From: DASQZK01 sp963809925
GTDB taxonomy: Bacteria > Bacteroidota > Bacteroidia > Bacteroidales > GCA-2748055
DNA length: 64,000 bases
Assembly: GCA_963809925.1 (NCBI GenBank)
Contig: CAWELH010000002.1
Location: forward strand, 310,001 to 374,000
Reading direction: 5' to 3'
The translations under genes and the position numbers were made by a program. The first letter of the stretch is position 1. The number at the start of each line of letters is the position of its first letter. This document shows positions 1 to 8,189 of the stretch, piece by piece. Under the pieces are notes generated by a model. That model saw nothing but the letters and a program-made list of their open reading frames with translations, was not told the origin of the DNA and searched no databases.

Positions 1-1
1 T

Positions 2-2650
2 CACTACCTCCCCAGTCTGGCTCAGGACAATCTCTGGGTACCCGATTCTTTAGATCATAATAAATTCAGGTTCAATGTAAATTTGAAAAATGTAAGTTCT
101 GCGGTGAACTTCTTCATGCCCGACATTGAAATCGCCGACAGTACATACTTTGCCGGGAAGTATGATCCGGCAAACCTTGAGATTGATCTTATCGGCGATT
201 GCCCGCTGTTTGGTTTTTACGGAAACCGGTGGAACGATCTCCAGATTATCACTTCGAGTGATTTCAATAAAACCGAATTCCTCACCACGAGCCGTTCACT
301 CGAGCTCAATAATAATCTCTCGCTCGATAATCTGACGCTGAACGCTGCAGTATACAATGACACCGTCACGCTCGATCTGAACTGGAACAGCTTTGGGAAA
401 CCCAGATACGAGGGTAACCTGAACCTGATGGCGAACCTTGCGGAGAACATGATCACCAGTAACCCGAATTTCAATATTCACATGCAACCCTCCAGCATCA
501 TTTTCAATGACACAACCTGGAATATCTCTAGAAGCCGCATATTGATTGACAGTAGCTCTGTCAAAGTCGATTCATTCACTATCAGCAATCAAAACCAGAT
601 GTTTCTCGTGTACGGAGGCATATCGTCCGACCCAAATGAAACGCTGCGATTTTTGTTCAAGGACCTCGACCTGGCAACCCTGAATATCTTTACAAAAAAA
701 GTCAGGCTTGACTTTAAGGGAAGCATGACAGGAAATGCAAGCCTGAAAAACCCGTTTAACAACCCTCTGTTCCTGTCCGACCTGTCGATTAAAGGGTTGA
801 TGGTTAATGGTGAAGATTTCGGTGACGGTGAGATAAGGGCACTTTGGAATAATGAGGATAAACGTATCCACATGCTGGCTGAAACCAGGAAGGGTAGTGC
901 GGTAATCCTTCGAACTGAGGGGGATTTCTACCCTGAAACCAAAAAACTGGATTTCGGAATCAAATTTGACAAAATTAAAGTCAGTACATTTTCACCTTAC
1001 AGCGATTTCCTTATTTCAGATCTGAAAGGTCTGGGTTCGGGTGACCTCACACTTGGAGGGACAACTATGCAGCCCGATCTAAACGGAAAGGTCAGTCTGT
1101 TTAAGACCTCTTTCATTGTAAATTATTTACAAACAAGGTATTATTTTACAAACGATGTTGACATTGTTCATAACAGCGTTGTAATCAAAAACTTTGAAGT
1201 ATTTGATGAAAGGGGAGACAAAACCATTGCCAGCGGTTCTGTGGACACCAGGTATTTTAGAGACATCACTCTTAATCTTAACCTGCAGGCCACTAATTTC
1301 AACTTTCTGAATACCACTGAAAAAGACAACCAGTTGTTCTACGGAAGGATCTTTGCCAGCGGCTTTATCAGGATTACAGGACCGCCTGATAACCTGAAGA
1401 TGGATATCAATGCCAGGTCGGAAAAGAACAGTGTTTTCTTCATCCCCCTTTACGGCTCGGAAGAGGTGAACGAAAATGACTTTATCAAATTCGTCACCGG
1501 GAATCCAAATGAAGAAAATAAAAAAGAGAGCGAGCAAAACCGTTATGAAGTTAACCTCAGGGGTCTGTCCCTGAATTTCAACCTGGATGTTACCAATGAT
1601 GCAGAAGTCCAGATCATCTTCGATCCCAAGGTTGGTGATATTTTGAGGGGAAGAGGAAATGGTCCCTTGAAAATAAATATAAACACCCTCGGAAAATTCG
1701 AGATTTTCGGTGATATCACTATTGAGAGTGGAGACTATCTTTTCACACTTCAGAACGTAATCAATAAAAAATTTGAAGTTGAACCCGGCGGGAAAATCTC
1801 CTGGAACGGGGATCCGGAGGATGCAAATATCGATGTTAAGGCAGTTTATTCTCTCCGGACTCCGGTCTCACCTTTGGATCCTACACTTTTTGAAGGCTCC
1901 ACAAGTAAGCGTATTCCGGTGGAATGCGTGATCCAGATGAGTGGGAAGCTAATGAATCCGACCATTCAACCCGGGATCGTACTTCCAACAGCTGACCAGG
2001 AAACCCAGCGGATTGTCAAAAACAGTACCTCAACGGATGAAGAACTTATGAAACAGTTCCTTTCTCTGCTTGTCGTTAACAGTTTTTATTCCAACCAGCA
2101 GGCATATGCCGGTACAGGGGCAGCAACTACTGCCTATGCAAGTGGCGCGGTAGCCACTTCCGAATTGCTATCAAACCAGCTAAATCACTGGCTGTCGCAG
2201 ATAAGTAAGGATTTTGATATTGGTTTTAATTACCGTCCAGGCTCGGAAGTCAGCAGGAATGAATACGAAGTAGCCTTGAGCACACAAATTCTGAATGACA
2301 GGGTCACCATCAACGGAAACGTGGATGTAGGAGGAAACCAGGCCACGCAAACGTCATCTGCAACCAATACGAATAATATAGTCGGTGACTTTGACATCGA
2401 TGTCAAGATCACTGAGAACGGCAAAGTTCACATGAAGGCATTTAATCGCGCGAATGACAACCTTTTATTCCAAACCTCACCCTATACACAGGGTGTGGGT
2501 ATCTTCTTCAGGGAAGACTTCAATACCTTTAGCGGATTGCTGAAGCATTACAAAGACGCAATTATTGATCTTTTCACTTCCGACAAGAAGAAGAAAAAGG
2601 ATATACCGGATTCTGATACAGTTGAAAGTAAAAACGAGATCCTACCTTAA
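2..2650 (+). CDS. TamB-like translocation/assembly module protein (DUF490), 5'-truncated
   Basis: The frame is open to the left edge, so this is the C-terminal part (about 880 residues) of a larger protein; a TTG at 83 in the same frame is not a credible start. The text is a long succession of amphipathic beta strands with little hydrophobic helix, typical of the TamB beta-taco fold, and the last 300 residues carry the DUF490-type features: strand-rich segments around KFEVEPGGKISWNGDPEDA, the VECVIQMSGKLMNPTI stretch and a glycine-rich end resembling an outer-membrane strand region. TamB-family proteins bridge inner and outer membranes and help move phospholipids or assemble outer-membrane proteins. 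The acidic/lysine-rich tail is variable. In Bacteroidota such proteins are usually single and without a TamA next to them; the upstream context is not visible. Family call is firm; exact role is inferred. Confidence 0.85.
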   Translation, partial: HYLPSLAQDNLWVPDSLDHNKFRFNVNLKNVSSAVNFFMPDIEIADSTYFAGKYDPANLEIDLIGDCPLFGFYGNRWNDLQIITSSDFNKTEFLTTSRSLELNNNLSLDNLTLNAAVYNDTVTLDLNWNSFGKPRYEGNLNLMANLAENMITSNPNFNIHMQPSSIIFNDTTWNISRSRILIDSSSVKVDSFTISNQNQMFLVYGGISSDPNETLRFLFKDLDLATLNIFTKKVRLDFKGSMTGNASLKNPFNNPLFLSDLSIKGLMVNGEDFGDGEIRALWNNEDKRIHMLAETRKGSAVILRTEGDFYPETKKLDFGIKFDKIKVSTFSPYSDFLISDLKGLGSGDLTLGGTTMQPDLNGKVSLFKTSFIVNYLQTRYYFTNDVDIVHNSVVIKNFEVFDERGDKTIASGSVDTRYFRDITLNLNLQATNFNFLNTTEKDNQLFYGRIFASGFIRITGPPDNLKMDINARSEKNSVFFIPLYGSEEVNENDFIKFVTGNPNEENKKESEQNRYEVNLRGLSLNFNLDVTNDAEVQIIFDPKVGDILRGRGNGPLKININTLGKFEIFGDITIESGDYLFTLQNVINKKFEVEPGGKISWNGDPEDANIDVKAVYSLRTPVSPLDPTLFEGSTSKRIPVECVIQMSGKLMNPTIQPGIVLPTADQETQRIVKNSTSTDEELMKQFLSLLVVNSFYSNQQAYAGTGAATTAYASGAVATSELLSNQLNHWLSQISKDFDIGFNYRPGSEVSRNEYEVALSTQILNDRVTINGNVDVGGNQATQTSSATNTNNIVGDFDIDVKITENGKVHMKAFNRANDNLLFQTSPYTQGVGIFFREDFNTFSGLLKHYKDAIIDLFTSDKKKKKDIPDSDTVESKNEILP

Positions 2651-2720
2651 TTTACGTTAAATATTCCTCGTTTTTCAACCGAATCATAACATTTGTCAGT
2701 CCTAAATCACTAAACATTCC

Positions 2721-2728
2721 TATCTTTG
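2721..2728 (+). promoter_or_regulatory. -7 element (TATCTTTG) for nhaD
   Basis: TATCTTTG fits the Bacteroidota -7 consensus TAnnTTTG and lies 34 bp before the nhaD start. The nearest upstream TTTG (2692-2695) is 25 bp away, longer than the usual 19-21, so the -33 box is weak or absent. Confidence 0.4.
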
Positions 2729-2762
2729 CGATCTTAGATTTTCAATCCAAATCGTATTTGCT

Positions 2763-4250
2763 ATGTTTATCGCAATGATCGTCATCTTCGTCCTGGGTTA
2801 CATTGCCATTGCCCTTGAACATCCCCTGAAAGTTGATAAAGCTGTCTCCGCTCTTGCCATCGGCACCCTCTGCTGGCTTGCCTATATCATTGGAGCTTTT
2901 GACATTCTGACAAATGGTTTCAGCCCTGCCTTCAGGGAATTCATTATGGGTACTGAGCACCTGGACAGTGCTGCTGCAAAAGATTTTATCATGGGACTTC
3001 CCAACCTGCCTATTTCGGAACACCATCATTGGTTTGAGGTGATGAGGGAATGGATCGTTGAGAATGAGGTCATCCGGCATCTTGGCGATATATCCGAAAT
3101 TCTGTTCTTCCTTCTCGGAGCTATGACTATCGTTGAAATTATTGATCAGCACGATGGTTTCAAGGTAATCACCGATAAGATCAAAACGACAAACAAAGTC
3201 AAACTGCTTTGGATCCTCAGCTTTCTTACCTTCTTTATGTCGGCCATGCTCGACAACCTTACAACAACCATCGTAATGGTCGCTTTACTTCGAAAGCTGA
3301 TATCAGACAAACATACACGCTGGTTTTTCGCCAGTATGGTGGTCCTGGCAGCAAATGCAGGCGGTGCATGGTCACCGATTGGCGATGTTACCACCATTAT
3401 GCTTTGGATCGGCGGACAGGTTACCACCGCAGCCATTGTCACAAGGGTGTTCGTCCCCAGCCTCTTCACCATGAGTATACCACTGATCTTTCTGACCTTC
3501 ACGCAGAAGGGACACGTGTCAAGGCCAGATACATCTGAAGATGATGTTGAACTTACAACTGCCTTTGAACAGAAACTCATGCTTATTCTCGGGATTTCCG
3601 GCTTGCTGTTAGTCCCCGTACTTAAGACCCTTACCCACCTTCCACCATATATGGGCATGCTCTTTTCACTTTCACTCATCTGGCTCATAACAGAGATTAT
3701 GCACCGAAATAAAAAGCATGAGGTAAAGGCCAAACTTAAAGTATCAGCTATCTTGAGAAGGGTTGAGATGCCGACAGTATTTTTCTTCCTCGGCATCCTG
3801 AGTGCTGTTGCAGCACTTCAATCAGCCGGGCATCTGAATCTGCTGGCAAAATTCCTGGATACTCATCTGAACAACGTATATCTCATTGATATAGCAATTG
3901 GTGTGCTTTCGTCGGTGGTCGACAATGTTCCGCTCGTGGCCAGTGCCATGGGAATGTACCCGATTGAAACGAAAGATACCCTGGAGGCACTGGCTCTCGT
4001 CGATCCAAATGCGGTATTGTGGGCGCACAATTTTGCACAGGACGGCGTTTTCTGGGAATTTTTAGCCTATACAGCCGGTACAGGCGGAAGCATACTGATC
4101 ATCGGGTCGGCAGCAGGCGTGGCCGCGATGGGACTTGAGAAAATAGACTTCATTTGGTACCTGAGGAAAATATCACTCCTTGCCTTGCTGGGCTATCTCG
4201 CTGGAGCACTCGTCTATTATCTGCAAATCAAACTTTTGCTACACTTATAA
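2763..4250 (+). CDS. nhaD: NhaD-family Na+/H+ antiporter
   Basis: A 495-residue polytopic inner-membrane protein with about 12 hydrophobic segments. Family marks include ALEHPLKVDKA near the N-terminus, the intramembrane motif AMLDNLTTTIVM (about residue 160), NAGGAWSPIGDVTT (about 197) and SSVVDNVPLVASAMGMY (about 383), the acidic and polar residues thought to bind and exchange ions in the NhaD/ArsB superfamily. It would expel Na+ (or Li+) in exchange for protons and so aid pH and salt homeostasis. It stands alone: a -7 element precedes it and a strong terminator follows within 75 bp. Length is normal for bacterial NhaD. ATG at 2763 is the first in-frame start and comes just after the promoter. 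Confidence 0.93.
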   Translation: MFIAMIVIFVLGYIAIALEHPLKVDKAVSALAIGTLCWLAYIIGAFDILTNGFSPAFREFIMGTEHLDSAAAKDFIMGLPNLPISEHHHWFEVMREWIVENEVIRHLGDISEILFFLLGAMTIVEIIDQHDGFKVITDKIKTTNKVKLLWILSFLTFFMSAMLDNLTTTIVMVALLRKLISDKHTRWFFASMVVLAANAGGAWSPIGDVTTIMLWIGGQVTTAAIVTRVFVPSLFTMSIPLIFLTFTQKGHVSRPDTSEDDVELTTAFEQKLMLILGISGLLLVPVLKTLTHLPPYMGMLFSLSLIWLITEIMHRNKKHEVKAKLKVSAILRRVEMPTVFFFLGILSAVAALQSAGHLNLLAKFLDTHLNNVYLIDIAIGVLSSVVDNVPLVASAMGMYPIETKDTLEALALVDPNAVLWAHNFAQDGVFWEFLAYTAGTGGSILIIGSAAGVAAMGLEKIDFIWYLRKISLLALLGYLAGALVYYLQIKLLLHL

Positions 4251-4282
4251 GGCCAGGTCTACCCTGTTCGTAAGAATTTAAT

Positions 4283-4322
4283 AAACGAGATATACTACAA
4301 AAGGGTATATCTCGTTTTTTTT
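4283..4322 (+). terminator. Rho-independent terminator after nhaD
   Basis: A perfect 13-bp stem (4283-4295 with 4305-4317) and a 9-nt loop end in a run of eight T. It separates nhaD from the ExbB operon that starts at 4351. Confidence 0.9.
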
Positions 4323-4350
4323 ATACCTTCGCTCAAAATAATCAATAAAT

Positions 4351-5040
4351 ATGGACGTACTGACAATCTTACAAGTGGTTACCTCGGAAACGACAGAAAT
4401 GACTTCTACCGGTACAAAGGAAGAAACGTTTCTAACACTGGCTTTAAAAGGTGGGTGGGTCATGATCCCAATCATCATTCTCTCGATTATTGCGGTGTAT
4501 ATATTCTCTGAACGCTACTTCGCCATCAAGAAAGCACAACAGGTAGACATGAACTTCATGAACCGTATCCGAGATTATATTATGGACGGGAAGATCGACG
4601 CTGCCAAGTCACTTTGCCTCTCAACCAGCAACCCCGTGGCAAGGATGATTGAAAAAGGCATCAGCCGTATCGGCCGTCCCCTGAATGACGTAAATGCCGC
4701 CATCGAAAATGTCGGACGACTCGAAGTATACAAGTTAGAGAAAGGGCTTCCAACCCTGGCTACTGTTTCGGGCGGAGCACCAATGATCGGCTTCCTGGGA
4801 ACCGTTATTGGTATGGTCCAGGCATTTATGGAGATGTCAACATCGGGGAACAATATCAATGTATCGCAATTATCCACCGGTATTTACACCGCACTGATTA
4901 CGACAGTAGCCGGACTTATCGTGGGCATCATCGCTTTCTTCGCCTACAATATTCTCGTAGCCAAAGTCGAAAAAGTGGTGAACAACCTCGAAGCCGGCAC
5001 TACAGAATTTATGGACCTTCTGAATGAACCCGTAAAATAA
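4351..5040 (+). CDS. exbB: MotA/TolQ/ExbB proton channel family protein
   Basis: 229 residues. An N-terminal extension is followed by TM1 (about 31-52, VMIPIIILSIIAVYIFSERY), a cytoplasmic region, then TM2 (about 128-152, SGGAPMIGFLGTVIGMVQAF) and TM3 (about 173-200, TGIYTALITTVAGLIVGI). The GFLGTVIGM and ALITTVAGL motifs line the channel in ExbB/TolQ. With ExbD it forms the inner-membrane motor that uses proton-motive force to energise TonB-type transport or envelope integrity. First gene of a tight four-gene operon: 4 bp to the first ExbD. ATG at 4351 lies directly after the nhaD terminator. Whether it serves TonB transport or a Tol-like role cannot be told, but the TonB-like last gene favours the former. 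Confidence 0.9.
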   Translation: MDVLTILQVVTSETTEMTSTGTKEETFLTLALKGGWVMIPIIILSIIAVYIFSERYFAIKKAQQVDMNFMNRIRDYIMDGKIDAAKSLCLSTSNPVARMIEKGISRIGRPLNDVNAAIENVGRLEVYKLEKGLPTLATVSGGAPMIGFLGTVIGMVQAFMEMSTSGNNINVSQLSTGIYTALITTVAGLIVGIIAFFAYNILVAKVEKVVNNLEAGTTEFMDLLNEPVK

Positions 5041-5044
5041 TACC

Positions 5045-5434
5045 ATGAGCATCAGATCAAAAAATAAGGTAAGTGTTAATTTCAGCATGTCGGGCATGAC
5101 TGACATCGTTTTCCTGCTGCTGATCTTTTTTATGCTTACTTCAACGCTGATCGCTCCGAATGCGCTGAAACTTCTATTTCCACAACGGGGACAAACGGTC
5201 AGCACACCTGCAGATATCCCGGTTGTTGAACTAAATGCCCAGGGGCAGATCAGGTTGAACGGCAGAACTGTCGCCATTGAAAACCTCGACGCACTCCTGT
5301 CGGCAAAATTGCAGGGACAGCTTGATCCTGCCATGACACTCATTGCCGACAGAAATGCAAGTGTTAAACGATCGGTTGAGGTCATGAATGTGGCGTCGAA
5401 AAGAAATTACAAAGTCATTCTGAAAGAAAGATAG
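5045..5434 (+). CDS. exbD: ExbD/TolR biopolymer transport protein (first copy)
   Basis: 129 residues: a short basic cytoplasmic start, one TM helix (about 16-40) with the conserved MTDIVFLLLIFFMLTSTL segment, whose aspartate is the proton-carrying residue in ExbD/TolR, then a periplasmic domain. It sits 4 bp after exbB and 2 bp before a second exbD. The first 30 residues are nearly the same as in the second copy (both carry NFSMSGMTDIVFLLLIFFM), while the periplasmic domains have diverged; in this one a hydrophobic surface replaces several charged positions. Paired ExbD genes are common in Bacteroidota and suggest a hetero-oligomeric stator. Confidence 0.92.
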   Translation: MSIRSKNKVSVNFSMSGMTDIVFLLLIFFMLTSTLIAPNALKLLFPQRGQTVSTPADIPVVELNAQGQIRLNGRTVAIENLDALLSAKLQGQLDPAMTLIADRNASVKRSVEVMNVASKRNYKVILKER

Positions 5435-5436
5435 AC

Positions 5437-5832
5437 ATGTCTATACGTTCGCGTAATAAGGTAAATATGAATTTTTCCATGTCGGGCATGACTGACATCG
5501 TATTTCTGTTGCTTATTTTCTTCATGATCGCTACAACCCTTATTGTTCCGGGTGCTTTGAACGTGGAACTGCCGAAAAGTAATAACCAGACCATAGCCAA
5601 TCCCGATATCAATGTATCCATCTCCAGGGAAGGCGAATTTTTCATCAATGGTGAAGTCGTAGCAGCTTCCATACTGGAATCTTCCTTAAAAGAACAACTG
5701 GGCGGCAAACAGGAAACACCGACCGTGAGATTAAATGCCGATGAAAACCTTAATATGAACGAAGTATTTGATTTCCTTGAAATTGCCAAAAGGAACAAAT
5801 ATAAGGTAATCCTTGGCACAAGACCACTATAA
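5437..5832 (+). CDS. exbD: ExbD/TolR biopolymer transport protein (second copy)
   Basis: 131 residues with the same architecture as the preceding gene: basic start, one TM helix with MTDIVFLLLIFFMIATTL, and a periplasmic domain ending in a strand-rich segment (NKYKVILGTRPL). The paired sequence suggests duplication within the operon followed by divergence of the periplasmic halves. Gap of 2 bp upstream and 3 bp downstream implies one transcript with exbB and the TonB-like gene. Confidence 0.92.
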   Translation: MSIRSRNKVNMNFSMSGMTDIVFLLLIFFMIATTLIVPGALNVELPKSNNQTIANPDINVSISREGEFFINGEVVAASILESSLKEQLGGKQETPTVRLNADENLNMNEVFDFLEIAKRNKYKVILGTRPL

Positions 5833-5835
5833 ACC

Positions 5836-6720
5836 ATGAGCCTAAAAAGAAACGGCACCCTGGGAACAACGATATTTCATGTACTTATCGCACTGATCCT
5901 GATCTTCTTCGGCTTCAGCTATCCTGATCCGCCGCCTGAGGAAGAGGGCATTTTGGTGAATTTCGGAACCGAAGCTACCGGGCTGGGAAGGATCGAGCCG
6001 GCTGGCGATGAAACACAGGGCGGTAAGACCGAGACCATCCCTGAGCCTGAGGACCAGGCCGTACCTGACCTCCAACCACAGGAACAGGTAAAAGTAACGA
6101 AGACCCCTATGGTCAAAGAGAAGGAAGTCCAGAACTATGAGGAATCACCGGTAAAGGAAAAGAAACCCACAGCTGAAGAAATCCGTAAGCAGGAATTGGA
6201 GAAACTGAAAAAGCAGGAAGAACAGCAGCGTCAGATTGCCCTGCAGAAACAACGGGAGGAAGAACGAAAGAAACTGGAACAAGCGGACAAGCTGCAGAAA
6301 ATGGGGCAGAATGCCTTTGGGAATAAAGGTGTCGGGACGGAATCCGGCTCCGAAGGTATTACCCAGGGCAGTGGAAATCAGGGAAACATAAATGGGACAC
6401 CAGACGCCTCCAATTATGGGGACGGCGGCGGACTTGGAAATGGCATCTCTTATGGCCTCGGTACCCGAAAGTCTAAAGGCGACCTCCCTCGTCCCGTTGT
6501 TGCTGGTTGTACAGTTACCAGCCGCATCGTTGTAAAGGTTCAGATCGACGTTGATAACGAAGGCAATGTGGTTGGCGCTCCCAAAGTCCTCGAAGCCACC
6601 TACCAGGATGACTGCATCTACGAAGCCGTTCTCAACGCTGCCGGTAAAGCAAAGTTTTCTGTCGATGCAAAGGCTATAAAGCAAAGAGGATGGATCAGCT
6701 ATATTATTGATCCGAAGTAA
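5836..6720 (+). CDS. TonB-like energy transducer
   Basis: 294 residues. One N-terminal TM helix (about 10-30, TTIFHVLIALILIFFGF) anchors it in the inner membrane. There follow a proline- and glutamate-rich stretch (about 35-100), a lysine/glutamate/glutamine coiled-coil-like region (about 100-155) and a glycine/serine-rich linker, together long enough to cross the periplasm. The last 75 residues (from RPVVAGCTVTSRIVVKVQID) form a TonB C-terminal-like fold with a cysteine pair (GCTVTS and DDCIYE). Last gene of the ExbB-ExbD-ExbD operon. It is likely the partner moved by the motor to energise an outer-membrane receptor, but no TonB-dependent receptor lies in the window. Only weakly like classical TonB at residue level. 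Confidence 0.8.
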   Translation: MSLKRNGTLGTTIFHVLIALILIFFGFSYPDPPPEEEGILVNFGTEATGLGRIEPAGDETQGGKTETIPEPEDQAVPDLQPQEQVKVTKTPMVKEKEVQNYEESPVKEKKPTAEEIRKQELEKLKKQEEQQRQIALQKQREEERKKLEQADKLQKMGQNAFGNKGVGTESGSEGITQGSGNQGNINGTPDASNYGDGGGLGNGISYGLGTRKSKGDLPRPVVAGCTVTSRIVVKVQIDVDNEGNVVGAPKVLEATYQDDCIYEAVLNAAGKAKFSVDAKAIKQRGWISYIIDPK

Positions 6721-6721
6721 G

Positions 6722-6812
6722 GGCGGGGAAGAAGTTAGGGAGTTAGGGAGTGAGAGGTGTTCTTTACTCACTCTTCAAATCACCAATTCACCAATTCACC
6801 AAATCACTAAAT
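6722..6812 (+). repeat. Intergenic repeat module (GAGTTAGG tract plus CACCAAATC tract)
   Basis: Copies of the 8-bp GTTAGGGA-type unit are followed by CACTCTTCAAATCACC and several 9-bp CACCAATT/CACCAAATC units ending in CACTAAATAAG. The same order of modules recurs at 11.4, 42.1-43.5 and 45.7 kb. The rest of this gap up to 7045 has no convincing gene; it holds a short hairpin (CCACGG, 6-nt loop, CCGTGG at 6870-6887) with no T-run. Confidence 0.75.
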
Positions 6813-7045
6813 AAGAGCTGGGTGAGAGGCGTTTAGCAACCCAACCGAGGAGCGGTAACCACATAATAGCCACGGTTTTGTCCGTGGTTGATCGCGGGTA
6901 CCGGATCAAAAATAAACCCGGCTGAAAAAATTCAGTTATCGAAAATTGTATTATGAAGCTCTCAATCCGAAAACGTTGAAATTCCTGTCCGGGTTCTCCA
7001 TCGCCCGTCGCATACAAAGTCTCTAACTTCCTCTCTTCCTGATTT

Positions 7046-7795
7046 CTAAAACGCCCCCAGCAATTTCACCGAAGCGATGAAGACCGCAGCAAGCAAGACA
7101 TAGCGGACGAATTTCGCACCTTTCTCAACGGCAACCTTCGCTCCCACCCAGGCCCCGAGCATGCTGCCAACAGCAAGGATAATGCCGTATAAAAAATTAA
7201 CCTGGTGGTTATAAATGAAAAATGCAAGGGCAACGGGAGTGTATAGGAGGACAATCAACACCTTCACTGCATTGGCTCTGACCAGGTCATAACCGGCACC
7301 CAGGACGAGCCCGGCAAGCAGGAAAAATCCTACACCTGCCTGGATAAATCCACCGTATATGCCGATAAGAAAAAAAATAATCCCGTTTAACCATAATGGG
7401 AAAGGGGATTTGCCCTGTTTTTCCCTGAGCCATTTTGAGGGCTTCCAGAGCACGATAAAAAACATGAAGAGCAACAGACCACCGATTGTCCGCTCCATAA
7501 CCTGTTCATTTAGATCGACAGCGATCCAGGCTCCAATGACGGAGCCCGCTACAGCGGGAATGACAAGTTTCAGTGAAGTCCGGAAGTTGAGAACTTTCTG
7601 TCGCCTGAAACTGGCAGTGCCCACGACATTCTGTAGAAGAATCCCAATGCGGTTTGTTCCGTTCGCGACATTTGCAGGCAGGCCGAGAGCCATCAACAAC
7701 GGCAGGGTGATCAGCGAGCCGCTTCCCGCCACGGTATTGATAAAGCCCGAAAAAAAACCCGCCAGAACAATGGCGGGGTAGATATACCATTCCAT
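7046..7795 (-). CDS. TSUP-family (TauE/SafE) membrane exporter
   Basis: 249 residues, about eight hydrophobic segments in two repeated halves. The first half has the family motif GSGSLITLP (about 25) and ANVANGTNRIGI (about 41), the second GGFIQAGVGFFLLAGLVLG (about 145-165). TSUP proteins carry small sulfur- or carbon-containing anions such as sulfite, sulfoacetate or thiosulfate; the substrate here is unknown. It starts 3 bp after the stop of the response regulator gene and lies in the same minus-strand run as glyA, so the three may be co-transcribed. The molybdopterin oxidoreductase of the sulfite-oxidase superfamily 5 kb away is a possible but unproven metabolic partner. Confidence 0.88.
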   Translation of the reverse strand: MEWYIYPAIVLAGFFSGFINTVAGSGSLITLPLLMALGLPANVANGTNRIGILLQNVVGTASFRRQKVLNFRTSLKLVIPAVAGSVIGAWIAVDLNEQVMERTIGGLLLFMFFIVLWKPSKWLREKQGKSPFPLWLNGIIFFLIGIYGGFIQAGVGFFLLAGLVLGAGYDLVRANAVKVLIVLLYTPVALAFFIYNHQVNFLYGIILAVGSMLGAWVGAKVAVEKGAKFVRYVLLAAVFIASVKLLGAF

Positions 7796-7798
7796 GGA

Positions 7799-8188
7799 TT
7801 ACTTATTTTTATCCAGGATTTCCTGAACGGCAATCAGCAGTTTAACGGAAAAATCCTTATCCTTAATGATATAATCTTCGATGCCGGCTTTCATCAGTTC
7901 AAGGACGGTATTACCGCTTTCCTGTCCCGACAGGATGATAACGGGAGTATCCGGTTTTTTCTCCCGTATCCTGGTTAATACTTCCAGACCATTCATCACC
8001 ATGGCATGTTTTTTAACGAAAATATAGTCTAGAATGATGATATCGGGATTCAGATGAAGTTTCTCAATGCATTCCTCTCCGTAACTGAAACTGACAACTT
8101 TGAGCGGCTCCCTGGAAAGCGTCCCCTGAACTATGCGAAGAACCATCGGATCGTCATCCACAATAAAAATGAGAGGTTTGTTTTTCAT
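7799..8188 (-). CDS. Single-domain response regulator (CheY-like receiver)
   Basis: 129 residues, only a receiver domain. Visible are the acidic pocket (IVDDDPMV, residues 9-16), the phospho-acceptor aspartate in IIILDYIF (D54), the switch serine in VIILSGQESG and the conserved lysine in IIKDKDF. No output domain follows, so it acts through a partner protein or as a phosphate sink. The start MKNKPLIF at 8188 leaves 1 bp after the glyA stop; a longer start at 8215 would overlap glyA by 26 bp and adds no domain sequence. No kinase is adjacent; the two kinases at 47 and 57 kb lack receivers and are conceivable partners. Confidence 0.88.
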   Translation of the reverse strand: MKNKPLIFIVDDDPMVLRIVQGTLSREPLKVVSFSYGEECIEKLHLNPDIIILDYIFVKKHAMVMNGLEVLTRIREKKPDTPVIILSGQESGNTVLELMKAGIEDYIIKDKDFSVKLLIAVQEILDKNK

Positions 8189-8189
8189 A

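Noticed and set aside
3146..3796. Minus-strand ORF of 216 residues
   Set aside because: Shadow of the NhaD antiporter.
6796..7017. Minus-strand ORF of 73 residues
   Set aside because: No start context, low-complexity neighbours and no domain; part of a repeat-bearing gap.
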